Assembly (NCBI GenBank): GCA_012799425.1
Contig: JAAZLF010000357.1
Span: 1 to 12,099 of the forward strand
Origin: Actinomycetales bacterium
GTDB taxonomy: Bacteria; Actinomycetota; Actinomycetes; Actinomycetales; Dermabacteraceae
Length of the DNA stretch: 12,099 nucleotides
Direction of reading: 5' to 3'
Position 1 is the stretch's first letter. Each line of letters starts with the position of its first letter. Of this stretch, positions 1-5,972 are shown one piece after another. The notes below the pieces were generated by a model. It was given only the letters and a program-made list of their open reading frames with translations, made no database searches and was not told where the DNA came from. A program made the translations under genes and the position numbers.

Positions 1-579
1 GACCATGGAGAACACGGCCTCGTCCAGCTGCGAGAAGGTCGGGAAAGCGACCCACTGGCCGCCGCCCTCGGCGTTCGGCATGAGCGCGATGCGCACCGCG
101 CCGATCGGGCCGGAGAAGGGCAGTCCCGAGATCTGGGTCGAGGCGGAGGCGCCGTTGATGCCGACCACGTCGTACGCGTCGTCGGGGCCGTTGGCCATGA
201 CGGTCAGGACGACCTGGACCTCATTGCGCAGGCCCTTCACGAAGGCGGGGCGCAGCGGGCGGTCGGTGAGGCGTGCGGCGAGGATCGCATCGGTGCCGGG
301 ACGACCCTCGCGACGGAAGAACGAGCCGGGGATGCGGCCCGCGGCGTACATGCGCTCCTCGACGTCGATGGTCAGCGGGAAGAAGTCGAAGTGGTCCTTC
401 GGCTTGTTCGAGACCGCGGTCGCGGAGAAGACCATCGTGTCGTCGTCGAGGTAGACGGCGACGGCGCCGGCGGCCTGCTGGGCGAGGCGGCCGGTCTCGA
501 AGCGGATCTCGCGACGGCCGTACGAGCCGTTGTCGATGACGGCGGTGGTGGCGGTGATTTCAGGGCCTTCCATGGCCAT
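1..579 (-). CDS. pnp: Polynucleotide phosphorylase, N-terminal part (runs off the left edge)
   Basis: PNPase degrades RNA 3'-to-5' by phosphorolysis and can add 3' tails; it acts as a cytoplasmic trimer. The 193 visible codons (family total over 700) cover the first RNase PH-like domain. Recognisable stretches are FETGRLA near residue 27, the block FFRREGRP at residues 87-94 and DRPLRP at about 106-111, all typical of bacterial PNPase. The start is the ATG at 579, giving [14 protein letters not shown] (complement of 586-591) lies 6 nt upstream of it, whereas the second ATG at 573 would be 12 nt away. The rest, including the second RNase PH domain and the KH/S1 RNA-binding domains, lies outside the window. 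It follows rpsO, the classical rpsO-pnp order, after a 204-nt gap that carries a hairpin. Identification is confident; only the 3' part is unseen. Confidence 0.97.
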   Translation of the reverse strand, partial: MAMEGPEITATTAVIDNGSYGRREIRFETGRLAQQAAGAVAVYLDDDTMVFSATAVSNKPKDHFDFFPLTIDVEERMYAAGRIPGSFFRREGRPGTDAILAARLTDRPLRPAFVKGLRNEVQVVLTVMANGPDDAYDVVGINGASASTQISGLPFSGPIGAVRIALMPNAEGGGQWVAFPTFSQLDEAVFSMV

Positions 580-747
580 GGGGATCTCCTTGGTAGGGGG
601 TGCCCTGCCGGTGCGGCCTTCGTCAGTCACATGCGGTGCGCTGGAGGGCTCCGGGGAGCCGAGCTCCGGCGGTCCGCAGGTCACTGCCGAGGACCGAACC
701 TGGTCGGGGCGGGATTCCGGGGTGCCCGCGACTGCAGGCAGATGAAA
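580..747 (-). promoter_or_regulatory. pnp upstream region, no confident promoter seen
   Basis: This stretch between the rpsO hairpin and pnp would form the 5' leader of pnp if pnp is transcribed separately or the transcript is processed. It contains a GC-rich inverted repeat, GGCTCCGGGGAGCC at 647-660. I found no convincing -10/-35 pair on the minus strand. In other bacteria the rpsO-pnp gap is a site of RNase processing and PNPase autoregulation; here that is only an inference from gene order. Confidence 0.3.
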
Positions 748-777
748 CCGCCGCCCGCCCGATGGGGCGAGCGGCGG
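748..777 (-). terminator. Hairpin after rpsO, terminator-like
   Basis: The arms 748-760 and 765-777 form a 13-bp GC stem with a 4-nt loop. One position is G:U when read as minus-strand RNA but a mismatch (A/C) on the plus strand, which favours a role in the minus-strand transcript. Read on the minus strand the stem is followed by TTTCATC, a weak U tract. It starts only 6 nt after the rpsO stop, so it is probably a partial terminator or a processing/stability element between rpsO and pnp. Confidence 0.65.
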
Positions 778-783
778 AGAGGA

Positions 784-1053
784 TCAGCGGCGGAGGCCGA
801 GGCGCTGGATCAGCGCACGGTACCGCGTGATGTCGGAGGCCTGCAGATACTTCAGCAGGCGCTTGCGCTGGCCGACCAGCAGCAGCAGACCGCGGCGCGA
901 GTGGTGATCGTGCTTGTGGGTCTTCAGGTGCTCGGTCAGGTAGGTGATGCGGTGCGTCAGGAGCGCGGCCTGGACCTCGGGCGAACCGGTGTCACCCTCG
1001 TCGATCGCGTACTCCTTGATGATCGCCTGCTTCGTGGCGGTGTCGAAGGCCAT
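784..1053 (-). CDS. rpsO: 30S ribosomal protein S15
   Basis: S15 is a primary 16S rRNA-binding protein that nucleates the platform of the 30S subunit. The ORF is 89 codons, the usual S15 length. It shows the family pattern throughout: GDTGSPEVQ near residue 20, [19 protein letters not shown] in the middle (the conserved H-K-D-H-H-S-R-R-G segment) and [11 protein letters not shown] near residue 65, ending in RLGLRR. The ATG at 1053 has GAGGAG 6 nt upstream; upstream in-frame codons to 1155 lack S15 character. It sits between ribF and pnp. A leader of about 140 nt with several hairpins precedes it, compatible with S15 autoregulation of its own mRNA as in several bacteria, though the structure does not obviously match a described class. 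Confidence 0.98.
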   Translation of the reverse strand: MAFDTATKQAIIKEYAIDEGDTGSPEVQAALLTHRITYLTEHLKTHKHDHHSRRGLLLLVGQRKRLLKYLQASDITRYRALIQRLGLRR

Positions 1054-1083
1054 TCGGTTCTCCTCGGTCGTTGCGCGGCGCCT

Positions 1084-1147
1084 CAGGACCTCGTGTCCTG
1101 GGCTCTCTGGACGAGCGCTCCGCAGGCGTGCGGGCCCGCATGGCGGG
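1084..1147 (-). promoter_or_regulatory. Structured rpsO 5' leader (two hairpins)
   Basis: On the minus strand the rpsO leader contains CCCGC-CAT-GCGGG (1135-1147), overlapping the 12-bp palindrome TGCGGGCCCGCA at 1129-1140, and closer to the gene CAGGAC-ACGAG-GTCCTG (1084-1100), a 6-bp stem with a 5-nt loop ending 31 nt before the start codon. The overlap of palindrome and hairpin allows alternative pairings. An S15-binding control element is plausible because rpsO leaders are autoregulated in several phyla, but that is inference from position. Confidence 0.4.
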
Positions 1148-1198
1148 TGCTGCACTGGGATGCGGATCGCTCTCCGCGGCCGAATTCACGGCCCGAGC

Positions 1199-1207
1199 AG
1201 GATATCA
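1199..1207 (-). promoter_or_regulatory. Candidate extended -10 promoter for rpsO
   Basis: The minus strand reads TGATATCCT here: TATCCT as -10 hexamer with an upstream TG, an extended -10 arrangement; the TGA is also the ribF stop codon. No good -35 is visible. It would give a leader of about 140 nt. The same hexamer TATCCT occurs upstream of rimP. Confidence 0.35.
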
Positions 1208-2221
1208 GCCGTCCGCAGGCGACGGGGACTGCTCCGAGTCGAGAGTGCGGCGGGTCACCTCGACGTCCTTGGTCATCTGCTCGACCAGCGCCGTCGCCGA
1301 GTCGAACTTGAGGGTGGGTCGCTGGAAGTCGATGAACTCGAGCCGCACGGTATCGCCGTAGAGATCGAGGTCGTGATCGCCGTGGACGTAGGCCTCCACC
1401 GTGCGCTGCGCCGCACCGTCGGCCTCGAAGGTCGGATTGGTCCCGATGGAGATGGTGGCCGGCGCGCCGGCCAGCGGAGCTGTCCCGAGGTGGGCGGGTG
1501 CCTGCTCGGTCACCGTGAGGTATCCCGCGTACACGCCGTCGGCCGGGATCAGCCCCGCCGGTGCCGGGCCCAGGTTCGCGGTCGGGAACCCGAGCTCGCG
1601 CCCGCGCCGGAACCCATGGTGGACAACGTCGGTGACCGTGTGAAGCCTCCCCAGCGCGGCGTTGGCCGAGCGGACCTCGCCCTCGAGCAGATCACTGCGG
1701 ATCGAGGAGGAGGAGATGCGCCCGCTCCCCGCCCCCTGCGGGCCGAGATCCTCGACCGTCACGACCTCGAAGTCGTACGTCCGCCCGAGCTCGCGCATGG
1801 TGTCGATGTCTCCCGAGTTGGCACGCCCGAACAGGGCGTCCTCCCCCAGCACGACGCACTTCATCCCCAGTCCCTCGACGAGGAAGATCCGTACGAAGTC
1901 CTCGGGCGAGTGCTGCGCGAACTCGACGGTGAACTCCAGATCGAGCACGCCGTGCATGCCGGCGAGCAGCAGCAGGCGGTCGCGGTCCTCGTGCCCGGTC
2001 AGCAACGGGGTCTGCGCCGGCCGACCCATCACGTGCCGAGGGTGAGGCCAGAAGGTCAGCGCCACCGGAGCGAGCGAGCGGGACTCGGCATGGCGACGCA
2101 GCTGCTCCAGGACGAAGCGGTGACCGCGGTGGACGCCGTCGTAGTTGCCGATCGACACCGCGGTCGCGCCGAGGTCGACGGGCACCTCCTCGACGGAGTG
2201 CCAGATGGGGACGCGGGTCAC
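1205..2221 (-). CDS. ribF: Bifunctional riboflavin kinase / FAD synthetase
   Basis: RibF phosphorylates riboflavin to FMN and adenylylates FMN to FAD in the cytoplasm. The 338-residue ORF has the N-terminal nucleotidyltransferase domain with IGNYDGVHRGH at 24-34 (the HxGH-type motif), LTFWPHP at 55-61, GEDALFGRANSGD at 126-138 and ISSSSIR at 169-175. The C-terminal kinase domain shows GFPTANL at 211-217, DGVYAGY at 228-234, GTNPTF at 260-265 and the expected catalytic Glu in VEAYV at 275-279. The start is taken as GTG at 2221 (M-T-R-V-P-I-W-H-S); GGAAGGA lies about 12 nt upstream, slightly far. The frame stays open to 2464, but that extension is Arg/Ala-rich and unlike RibF. In related genomes truB is the usual upstream neighbour; here a transpeptidase gene intervenes, so ribF probably has its own promoter. 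Confidence 0.96.
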   Translation of the reverse strand: MTRVPIWHSVEEVPVDLGATAVSIGNYDGVHRGHRFVLEQLRRHAESRSLAPVALTFWPHPRHVMGRPAQTPLLTGHEDRDRLLLLAGMHGVLDLEFTVEFAQHSPEDFVRIFLVEGLGMKCVVLGEDALFGRANSGDIDTMRELGRTYDFEVVTVEDLGPQGAGSGRISSSSIRSDLLEGEVRSANAALGRLHTVTDVVHHGFRRGRELGFPTANLGPAPAGLIPADGVYAGYLTVTEQAPAHLGTAPLAGAPATISIGTNPTFEADGAAQRTVEAYVHGDHDLDLYGDTVRLEFIDFQRPTLKFDSATALVEQMTKDVEVTRRTLDSEQSPSPADG

Positions 2222-2246
2222 GGGGCGGTCTTGTCCTTCCGGGGGC

Positions 2247-2318
2247 GGGTGCGCGGGCACCCTCGTGCGTGAGCGCCGTCGAGCGGCGCGGCGTCGAAGA
2301 ACGCCGGTGCACACTGTA
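2247..2318 (-). promoter_or_regulatory. Candidate ribF promoter and leader hairpin
   Basis: The minus strand has GCTACAGTG with a possible -10 TACAGT at 2318-2313, about 90 nt before the ribF start; no clear -35. Between it and the gene is a perfect 6-bp hairpin, GGGTGC-CCGC-GCACCC (2262-2247), ending just upstream of the likely ribosome binding site. I see none of the conserved blocks of an FMN riboswitch. The -10 resembles the TACACT proposed upstream of ylxR. Confidence 0.3.
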
Positions 2319-2370
2319 GCGCCCGCGGGAGCGCCCCTTCCCCTCCTGACACGATGCCTCGCGCCGCTCG

Positions 2371-2397
2371 CTGCGATACCGATGGCTGCGATACCGA
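2371..2397. repeat. 12-bp direct repeat, 15-bp period, in the ribF/transpeptidase divergent region
   Basis: CTGCGATACCGA occurs at 2371-2382 and again, identical, at 2386-2397, giving a 15-bp period. It lies about 53 nt upstream of the candidate -10 of the transpeptidase gene and about 55 nt upstream of the candidate ribF -10. Two identical copies in a 326-nt divergent intergenic region look like a paired operator for a DNA-binding protein, but no regulator is identified and a chance tandem duplication is possible. Confidence 0.6.
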
Positions 2398-2449
2398 GCT
2401 GTGACGAAGAACGACCTTCGGCACCCGCGAGAAGAGACCACGGCTCCGT

Positions 2450-2455
2450 TACCCT
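2450..2455 (+). promoter_or_regulatory. Candidate -10 element for the L,D-transpeptidase gene
   Basis: TACCCT in the context CCGTTACCCTGAAG fits the TANNNT -10 pattern common in actinobacteria. No matching -35 hexamer is evident at 16-18 nt. It would start transcription about 2462, giving a short leader if GTG 2488 is used and about 86 nt if ATG 2548 is used. The palindrome CGGTACCG at 2467-2474 lies just downstream and could be an operator. Confidence 0.3.
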
Positions 2456-2547
2456 GAAGATCAAGGCGGTACCGGGGACCGACCCCTGTGCACTTCCGCG
2501 CCACGAGCGAGGCAGTCACGACGGCCGCCGAGAACGGATCTGGATCC

Positions 2548-4068
2548 ATGACGAACGTGACCGATACGGCCGCGCTGGGCGGCCCATCGCGCCCCACCGG
2601 CCGCCACGGCCGTCGGCGCGTCATCCTCACGCTGGTGGCCGTCGTCGCCGTGATCGCCGTGGTCCTCACCGGCGGCGCGCTCGCGTATGCCAAGCAGTTC
2701 GAGGGCCGCGCGCTGCCGGGCACCACTGTGCTCGGTCAGGACGTCGCAGGCAAGACCCCGGAGGAGATCGCCTCCCTCGTCGCCGAGCGCGGCGAGTCCG
2801 TGACCGTGGCCGTCACCGCGGGCGATGAGCAGGTCGAGGTGCCGCTGGCCGAACTCGGCGTCACCGTCGACGCCTCGGCCACCGCGCAGTCCGCCGTCTC
2901 CCGCGACGATTCCTTCGCCGGCGTGATCTCCTCGACCTGGTCGGGTGAGCACGCCGTGGAGCCCGCCGTCGCCGTGGATGATGCCGCCGTCGCGGAGTTC
3001 GCCGAGGGCCTGGTGCCGGAGGAGATGACCTCCCCGGTGGACGCCGAGGTCACCTTCGACGAGGACGAGCAGACCTGGAACGCCGTCCCGGGCCGTCATG
3101 GCCTCGGGATCGACCCCGAGACGCTCGTGGACGCGGTCAACCAGAACGCCCCGGCCCTGGAGGACTTCGCGGTCGAGCAGCCGGTCGAGGAGATCGCCCC
3201 CTCCATCACCACCGAGGAGGCCGAGGAGACCGTCGGCTCGATCGCCTCGCTGCTCGAGCAGCCCATGTCGATCGCCGGGGCCGATGGCAAGACCCATGAC
3301 GTCTCCGCAGAGCGTCGCAGCGGCTGGCTCTCCGTCGAGCCCGATGAGAGCGGCCAGGCGCTGACGCTCACCGTGGACGAGGACGCCGTGCGCGAGTGGG
3401 TCTCGGCCCGCGCCGCCAGCGACGCCGTCGAGGCCGAGGACGGCATCGAGCAGGTCGACGAGGACGGCGAGGTCGTCAAGGTCCTCACCGAGAAGAAGAC
3501 CGGTCTGGAGATCACCAACACCGACGCGGTCGCCGACGAGCTGATCACCGCGCTGAAGGGCACCACGCCCCTCGAGGCCGCGTTCGAGTCCACGAAGATC
3601 GAGCCCGAGGTCGAGCAGGTCGAGGCGCCGAAGGACGAGGATGAGGCCGAGGACGAGGAGTCGACGCCTCCCGCCAACCCCACCGGGGAGAAGTGGATCG
3701 ACGTCGACCTCAGCAACAAGACCGTCACCGCCTACGTGGGCGACACCCCCGTGTGGGGCCCGCGCGCGATGGTCGACGGGAAGCCCGGAAACGAGACCGT
3801 CACCGGCACCTACGAGATCTACCTGCGCTACGACATGCAGGACATGACCAACGCGAACAGCTACCCCGAGGGCCACGAGAAGTACTACTACACCCCTGAC
3901 GTGCCCTGGGTGCAGTACTTCCACCGCGGGTACGGCTTCCACGGCGCCCCGTGGCGTTCGTCCTTCGGCTTCTCCGGCACCCACGGCTGCATCAACATGC
4001 CTGTCTCGGATGCCAAGTGGCTGTACGACTGGGCCAGCATCGGCACCAAGACCGTGGTGCATCACTGA
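2548..4068 (+). CDS. Membrane-anchored YkuD-family L,D-transpeptidase
   Basis: It is predicted to form 3-3 peptidoglycan crosslinks or attach partners to meso-DAP stems outside the membrane. From ATG 2548 it has 506 residues: a short basic cytoplasmic tail with GRHGRRR, one transmembrane segment at about 24-47, and a 300-residue extracellular region resembling tandem PG_binding_4 (YoaR/VanW-associated) domains. An acidic linker follows at about 352-371, then a C-terminal YkuD domain from about 381. Catalytic residues are visible: H465 in FHGAPW and the T-H-G-C-I-N signature at 478-483 with C481 as nucleophile. An in-frame GTG at 2488 would add 20 residues; both starts have weak ribosome binding sites and I prefer ATG because the tail then resembles a normal N-in anchor. 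The gene stands alone against the flanking minus-strand housekeeping genes and ends at a strong terminator. Confidence 0.93.
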   Translation: MTNVTDTAALGGPSRPTGRHGRRRVILTLVAVVAVIAVVLTGGALAYAKQFEGRALPGTTVLGQDVAGKTPEEIASLVAERGESVTVAVTAGDEQVEVPLAELGVTVDASATAQSAVSRDDSFAGVISSTWSGEHAVEPAVAVDDAAVAEFAEGLVPEEMTSPVDAEVTFDEDEQTWNAVPGRHGLGIDPETLVDAVNQNAPALEDFAVEQPVEEIAPSITTEEAEETVGSIASLLEQPMSIAGADGKTHDVSAERRSGWLSVEPDESGQALTLTVDEDAVREWVSARAASDAVEAEDGIEQVDEDGEVVKVLTEKKTGLEITNTDAVADELITALKGTTPLEAAFESTKIEPEVEQVEAPKDEDEAEDEESTPPANPTGEKWIDVDLSNKTVTAYVGDTPVWGPRAMVDGKPGNETVTGTYEIYLRYDMQDMTNANSYPEGHEKYYYTPDVPWVQYFHRGYGFHGAPWRSSFGFSGTHGCINMPVSDAKWLYDWASIGTKTVVHH

Positions 4069-4088
4069 CCCGTCCTGCCTGCCGCATT

Positions 4089-4131
4089 GCAGAAGGGCCC
4101 TTCCCGATCACCTCGGGAAGGGCCCTTCTGC
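4089..4131. terminator. Symmetric terminator between the transpeptidase and truB
   Basis: The two 19-nt arms, 4089-4107 and 4113-4131, are perfect reverse complements around a 5-nt loop (TCACC). The arms contain AGAAGG/CCTTCT ends so either strand forms a long GC stem with a few terminal U residues. It lies 20 nt after the transpeptidase stop and 21 nt from the truB stop, exactly where convergent genes need a shared bidirectional terminator. Each arm also contains the 12-bp palindrome GAAGGGCCCTTC. Confidence 0.9.
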
Positions 4132-4152
4132 TGCGTGCCGGCCGCGGCGCGG

Positions 4153-5109
4153 TCAGCAGCGGGCTTCGGCCGGGACCACCAGGACCGGTCGCCAGCGCGC
4201 CCCCTCCGGCTCGAGGATCGCCACCAGGCGGCCCTCGTGGTCGAGCGCCGCGACCGGGCGCTCCTCGTCTGCCGCGCCGATGATCTCGAGGTCGCCTCCG
4301 CGAGCGGGCTCGGGCACGCTCCCCTGGGCCCCGATGCGCTGCCCCGTCCCCAGAGCTGTGGCCTGCGCGTCGTCGACGACGAGGCTGCTGAGCACCTGAG
4401 CGGCGATCCGCCCCAGCCCCTGCAGGGGCAGCTGGACGTCATCGCCCTCGCCCCGGCCGGGCACGTGCACGGACTCGGCGACGGCGAACGGGCCCACGGC
4501 GGTGCGACGCAGCGCGGTGAGGTGCCCTCCCACATCGAGCGATGCGCCGAGGTCCCGGGCGAGCGCCCGCACGTAGGTGCCCGAGGAGCAGCCGATCACC
4601 GCGTCCAGATCCAGATGCTCGGCCTCGCGGCGACGAGCGGTGACCTCGAAGCGGGAGACGCGGACAGGACGGGCCGCGAGCTGGACGTCCTCGCCGGCGC
4701 GGGCACGCGCATAGGCCCGCTTGCCGTCGATCTTGATGGCGCTGACCGTGGAGGGCACCTGCTGGATGTCTCCGCGCAGCGTGCGCAACCTGTGCTCGAT
4801 CTGCTCCTCGGAGAGCCCGGTGGCGTCGACCTGCTCTCCCAGCAGCTCGCCTTCGCGGTCGTCGGTCGTGGTGGCGCGACCCAGCCTGATCGTCGCCTCA
4901 TAGGTCTTCCCCAGACCCACCAGGTAGGTCAGCAGACGCGTGCCCTGTCCGACGCCGAGCACCAGCAGGCCGGTCGCCATCGGGTCGAGGGTGCCCGCGT
5001 GGCCGACCTTCTTCGTGCGCAGCAGCCAGCGGACCCGTGCGACCACGTCGTGGCTGGTGCGCTCCGACGCCTTGTCGACGAGGAGGATGCCGTGCGGGGC
5101 GGGGCTCAC
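4153..5109 (-). CDS. truB: tRNA pseudouridine(55) synthase TruB
   Basis: TruB isomerises U55 in the T loop of tRNAs to pseudouridine. The ORF has 318 codons. The catalytic motif is clear: VGHAGTLDPMATGLLVLG around residues 35-52, with D42 as the catalytic aspartate. Other family blocks are KTYEATIRLGRATTTDD near 68-84, QVPSTVSAIKIDGKRAY near 116-132 and SSGTYVRALARDLG near 173-186; the last 80 or so residues would be the C-terminal RNA-binding extension. The N-terminal motif reads DKASERTSHD, departing from the usual DKPxGxTSHD by Ala for Pro and Glu for Gly. The GTG start at 5109 overlaps the rbfA stop as GTGA (4 nt), implying translational coupling; no separate ribosome binding site is strong. 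Confident call. Confidence 0.97.
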   Translation of the reverse strand: MSPAPHGILLVDKASERTSHDVVARVRWLLRTKKVGHAGTLDPMATGLLVLGVGQGTRLLTYLVGLGKTYEATIRLGRATTTDDREGELLGEQVDATGLSEEQIEHRLRTLRGDIQQVPSTVSAIKIDGKRAYARARAGEDVQLAARPVRVSRFEVTARRREAEHLDLDAVIGCSSGTYVRALARDLGASLDVGGHLTALRRTAVGPFAVAESVHVPGRGEGDDVQLPLQGLGRIAAQVLSSLVVDDAQATALGTGQRIGAQGSVPEPARGGDLEIIGAADEERPVAALDHEGRLVAILEPEGARWRPVLVVPAEARC

Positions 5110-5603
5110 GCCTGCTCGCGGCCCGTCTCATCGTCTCCAGCCTCGTCGACGTCGGATTCCTCCGCGGCGTCGATGTCCTCCTCCTCGCGAGGCCTGCGGT
5201 AGGGATCGGCCTCTCCGGCGTAGCTCGCACCGGCCTTGACCTTCTCGAGGTCTGCGTCCCGGCCGCGCGCCTCGGTGAGGAGATCCTCGATGACCCGGGC
5301 GTTCTCGGGGACCGCGTCGGCGATGAACTCGAGGGTCGGAGTGAGGCGGATGCCTGTCTGGCGACCGACCTCGCGGCGGAGCATGCCGGTGGCGCTGGCC
5401 AGCGCGGCGCCGGTGCCCTCTCGCTCCTCGTCGGTGCCGAAGACGGTGTAGAAGAGGGTCGCGTGCTGGAGGTCGCCGGTGACGCGCACGTCGGTGATCG
5501 TCACGAAGCCGAGCCGCGGGTCCTTGACGCGCGTGTCGAGCATCGTGGCGACGATGACCTTGATGCGATCGGCGAGCTTGAGTGCACGGGGATTGTCGTT
5601 CAT
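5106..5603 (-). CDS. rbfA: 30S ribosome-binding factor RbfA
   Basis: RbfA is a KH-like cold-shock and maturation factor that binds the 30S precursor near helix 1 of 16S rRNA. The ORF is 165 codons. The conserved core is present: LADRIKVIVATMLDTRVKDPR (residues 10-30), GFVTITDVRVTGDLQHATLFY (32-52) and the second half with GIRLTPTLEFIAD at 84-96. It is longer than the common 120-140 residues because of a strongly acidic C-terminal tail (about 139-165, many D/E). The ATG at 5603 has AGGAG about 11 nt upstream and overlaps, as ATGA, the stop codon of a small upstream ORF; its own stop overlaps truB. So the small ORF, rbfA and truB look like one coupled translation unit downstream of infB. Confidence 0.96.
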   Translation of the reverse strand: MNDNPRALKLADRIKVIVATMLDTRVKDPRLGFVTITDVRVTGDLQHATLFYTVFGTDEEREGTGAALASATGMLRREVGRQTGIRLTPTLEFIADAVPENARVIEDLLTEARGRDADLEKVKAGASYAGEADPYRRPREEEDIDAAEESDVDEAGDDETGREQA

Positions 5604-5911
5604 GGCGTGGGGTTCTCCTGGTCTGGGTCGAGCGCGAGTGGTGCCTCGGAGCCGTGGTGGTCTGTAAGGTCCGCGGGACGCCGCCACGAGGAGGACGGTT
5701 CACAGCGGTGCAGCGGGGGACGCGCCGACGACGGCGCCCAGGCATCGACCGAGCCCCACGTCACGAAGAACGGGGGCCGGGAGCCGCAGTTCGCGTCGGG
5801 GCGGTCCGGGCAGTTCGGCGCGGCAGGTGCCGCGGGAGCGGAGCGCCCCGTGGCCCGCGCGAAGACGCGAGGGGCCGACGGGGCGCGCAGGAGGAGGGAC
5901 ACGTCGTTCAT
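5600..5911 (-). CDS. Small unrecognised protein between infB and rbfA
   Basis: A 103-codon ORF fills most of the unusually long 369-nt infB-rbfA gap. Its ATG at 5911 is preceded by GGGGGAGGAGGCACG, a near-ideal ribosome binding site with about 7 nt spacing, and its stop TGA overlaps the rbfA ATG as ATGA. By hand count only 5 of the first 63 codons end in A or T, against 10 of the last 40, so coding character is good at first and fades towards the end. The product starts MNDVSLLLRAPSAPRVF, is rich in Pro/Ala/Arg/Ser, has three Cys (34, 42, 70), no membrane segment and no motif I recognise; it is not DUF503, which sits here in some actinobacteria. It could be a real small protein or a leader ORF that couples ribosomes into rbfA. 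Overprediction in high-GC DNA cannot be excluded. Confidence 0.5.
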   Translation of the reverse strand: MNDVSLLLRAPSAPRVFARATGRSAPAAPAAPNCPDRPDANCGSRPPFFVTWGSVDAWAPSSARPPLHRCEPSSSWRRPADLTDHHGSEAPLALDPDQENPTP

Positions 5912-5935
5912 CGTGCCTCCTCCCCCGCGGGTGGC

Positions 5936-5963
5936 GGCCGAGCACCCCGAGGGGCGCCCGGCC
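5936..5963 (-). terminator. Strong hairpin just after infB
   Basis: Read as minus-strand RNA, arms 5963-5952 and 5947-5936 form a 12-bp GC stem with a CUCG loop; two pairs are G:U, which would be A/C mismatches on the plus strand, so the structure belongs to the minus-strand transcript. It begins 9 nt after the infB stop and ends about 10 nt before the ribosome binding site of the small ORF. There is no U tract, so attenuation, processing or 3' end stabilisation are all possible. Confidence 0.5.
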
Positions 5964-5972
5964 GTCCCGGGA

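Noticed and set aside
2222..2464. N-terminal extension of RibF up to 2464
   Set aside because: The extra 81 codons are Arg/Ala-rich, contain the intergenic repeats and candidate promoters, and the family begins shortly before IGNYDGVHRGH.
2222..2487. FMN riboswitch upstream of ribF
   Set aside because: None of the conserved sequence blocks of the RFN element could be found on the minus strand; only a simple 6-bp hairpin is present.
2461..4065. A 534-codon open frame on the minus strand opposite the L,D-transpeptidase
   Set aside because: The plus strand encodes a protein with a complete catalytic signature and membrane anchor; the antisense product is Gly/Asp/Leu/Arg-rich without recognisable features.
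5604..5972. DUF503 (YlxP-like) gene between infB and rbfA
   Set aside because: The only plausible ORF there has no resemblance to the DUF503 sequence pattern I know.
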